In this document: in pieces, positions 12,609 through 12,678 of the stretch
How the letters are laid out: each line of letters starts with the position of its first letter
How positions within the stretch are numbered: position 1 is the stretch's first letter
DNA from: Bacteroidales bacterium
GTDB taxonomy: Bacteria > Bacteroidota > Bacteroidia > Bacteroidales > UBA932
NCBI GenBank assembly: GCA_017551215.1
Contig: JAFZMA010000055.1
Location: 1 to 12,678, forward strand
Direction of reading: 5' to 3'
DNA length: 12,678 nucleotides
Notes under the pieces: generated by a model
Told to the model about the DNA's origin: nothing
The model's input: the letters and a program-made list of their open reading frames with translations, nothing else
Database searches by the model: none
Program-made: the position numbers and the translations under genes

Positions 12609-12678
12609 TTACTGCTGTTTTTCAACCGGTATTTCTACTTTCTTTTCCTGTGGCTCGGCGACAGGTTTTGCTGCGGCC
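12609..12678 (-). CDS. rnfB: C-terminal end of RnfB (partial)
   Basis: The last 22 codons plus the stop of a gene entering from the right edge, reading AAAKPVAEPQEKKVEIPVEKQQ. No domain is visible in this fragment. It is a charged, proline- and alanine-containing tail of the kind found after the ferredoxin domains of RnfB. The identification rests on position: it ends three bases before rnfC, and rnfB precedes rnfC in rnfBCDGEA operons. Confidence 0.75.
   Translation of the reverse strand, partial: AAAKPVAEPQEKKVEIPVEKQQ

Overview
The window looks like chromosomal DNA from a member of the Bacteroidota, most likely Bacteroidales. The evidence is an rnfBCDGEA operon, a secreted metalloprotease of a type common in that phylum, TAnnTTTG promoter elements in front of several genes, and almost no Shine-Dalgarno sequences except at one small operon. 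No tRNA, rRNA, CRISPR array, transposase or integrase is visible.

Layout: (1) 1-533, minus strand, 5' part of glyA (serine hydroxymethyltransferase), running off the left edge. (2) 658-2931, plus strand: a SpoU/TrmH-type RNA 2'-O-methyltransferase with its own terminator, then a membrane-anchored HEVGHH zinc peptidase of the YpfJ family, then a small exported protein that may be an outer-membrane beta-barrel. (3) 2928-5034, minus strand, a visibly more AT-rich block: a secreted S41-type serine peptidase and, upstream of it, a two-gene operon that looks like a HigBA-style toxin-antitoxin pair. That operon has a full -33/-7 promoter overlapped by a 32-bp near-perfect palindrome, and strong Shine-Dalgarno sequences on both genes. 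(4) 5172-7784, minus strand, a large exported zinc metalloprotease (HExxHxxGxxH). (5) 7995-12678, minus strand, the ion-pumping ferredoxin:NAD+ oxidoreductase operon rnfBCDGEA (rnfB only as its last codons at the right edge), followed by a one-TPR small protein that is probably its last gene.

Functionally, the Rnf proteins form one membrane complex coupling electron transfer between reduced ferredoxin and NAD+ to Na+ or H+ transport. RnfB and RnfC carry the iron-sulfur and nucleotide work, RnfD and RnfG carry covalent FMN, and RnfA and RnfE are the paired membrane subunits. The other genes are unrelated housekeeping or cell-envelope functions.

The two most unusual signals are not ordinary genes. 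First, two intergenic elements of about 110-116 nt (5057-5166 and 7874-7989) share an architecture: a long-range outer stem, a conserved TGAAACACAG segment, and an inner hairpin starting AAATAT. Their stem sequences differ, which suggests a conserved RNA structure directly downstream of coding genes. Second, the putative toxin-antitoxin operon at 3993-5034 pairs an uncharacterised 180-residue protein with an Xre-type regulator under a palindromic operator.
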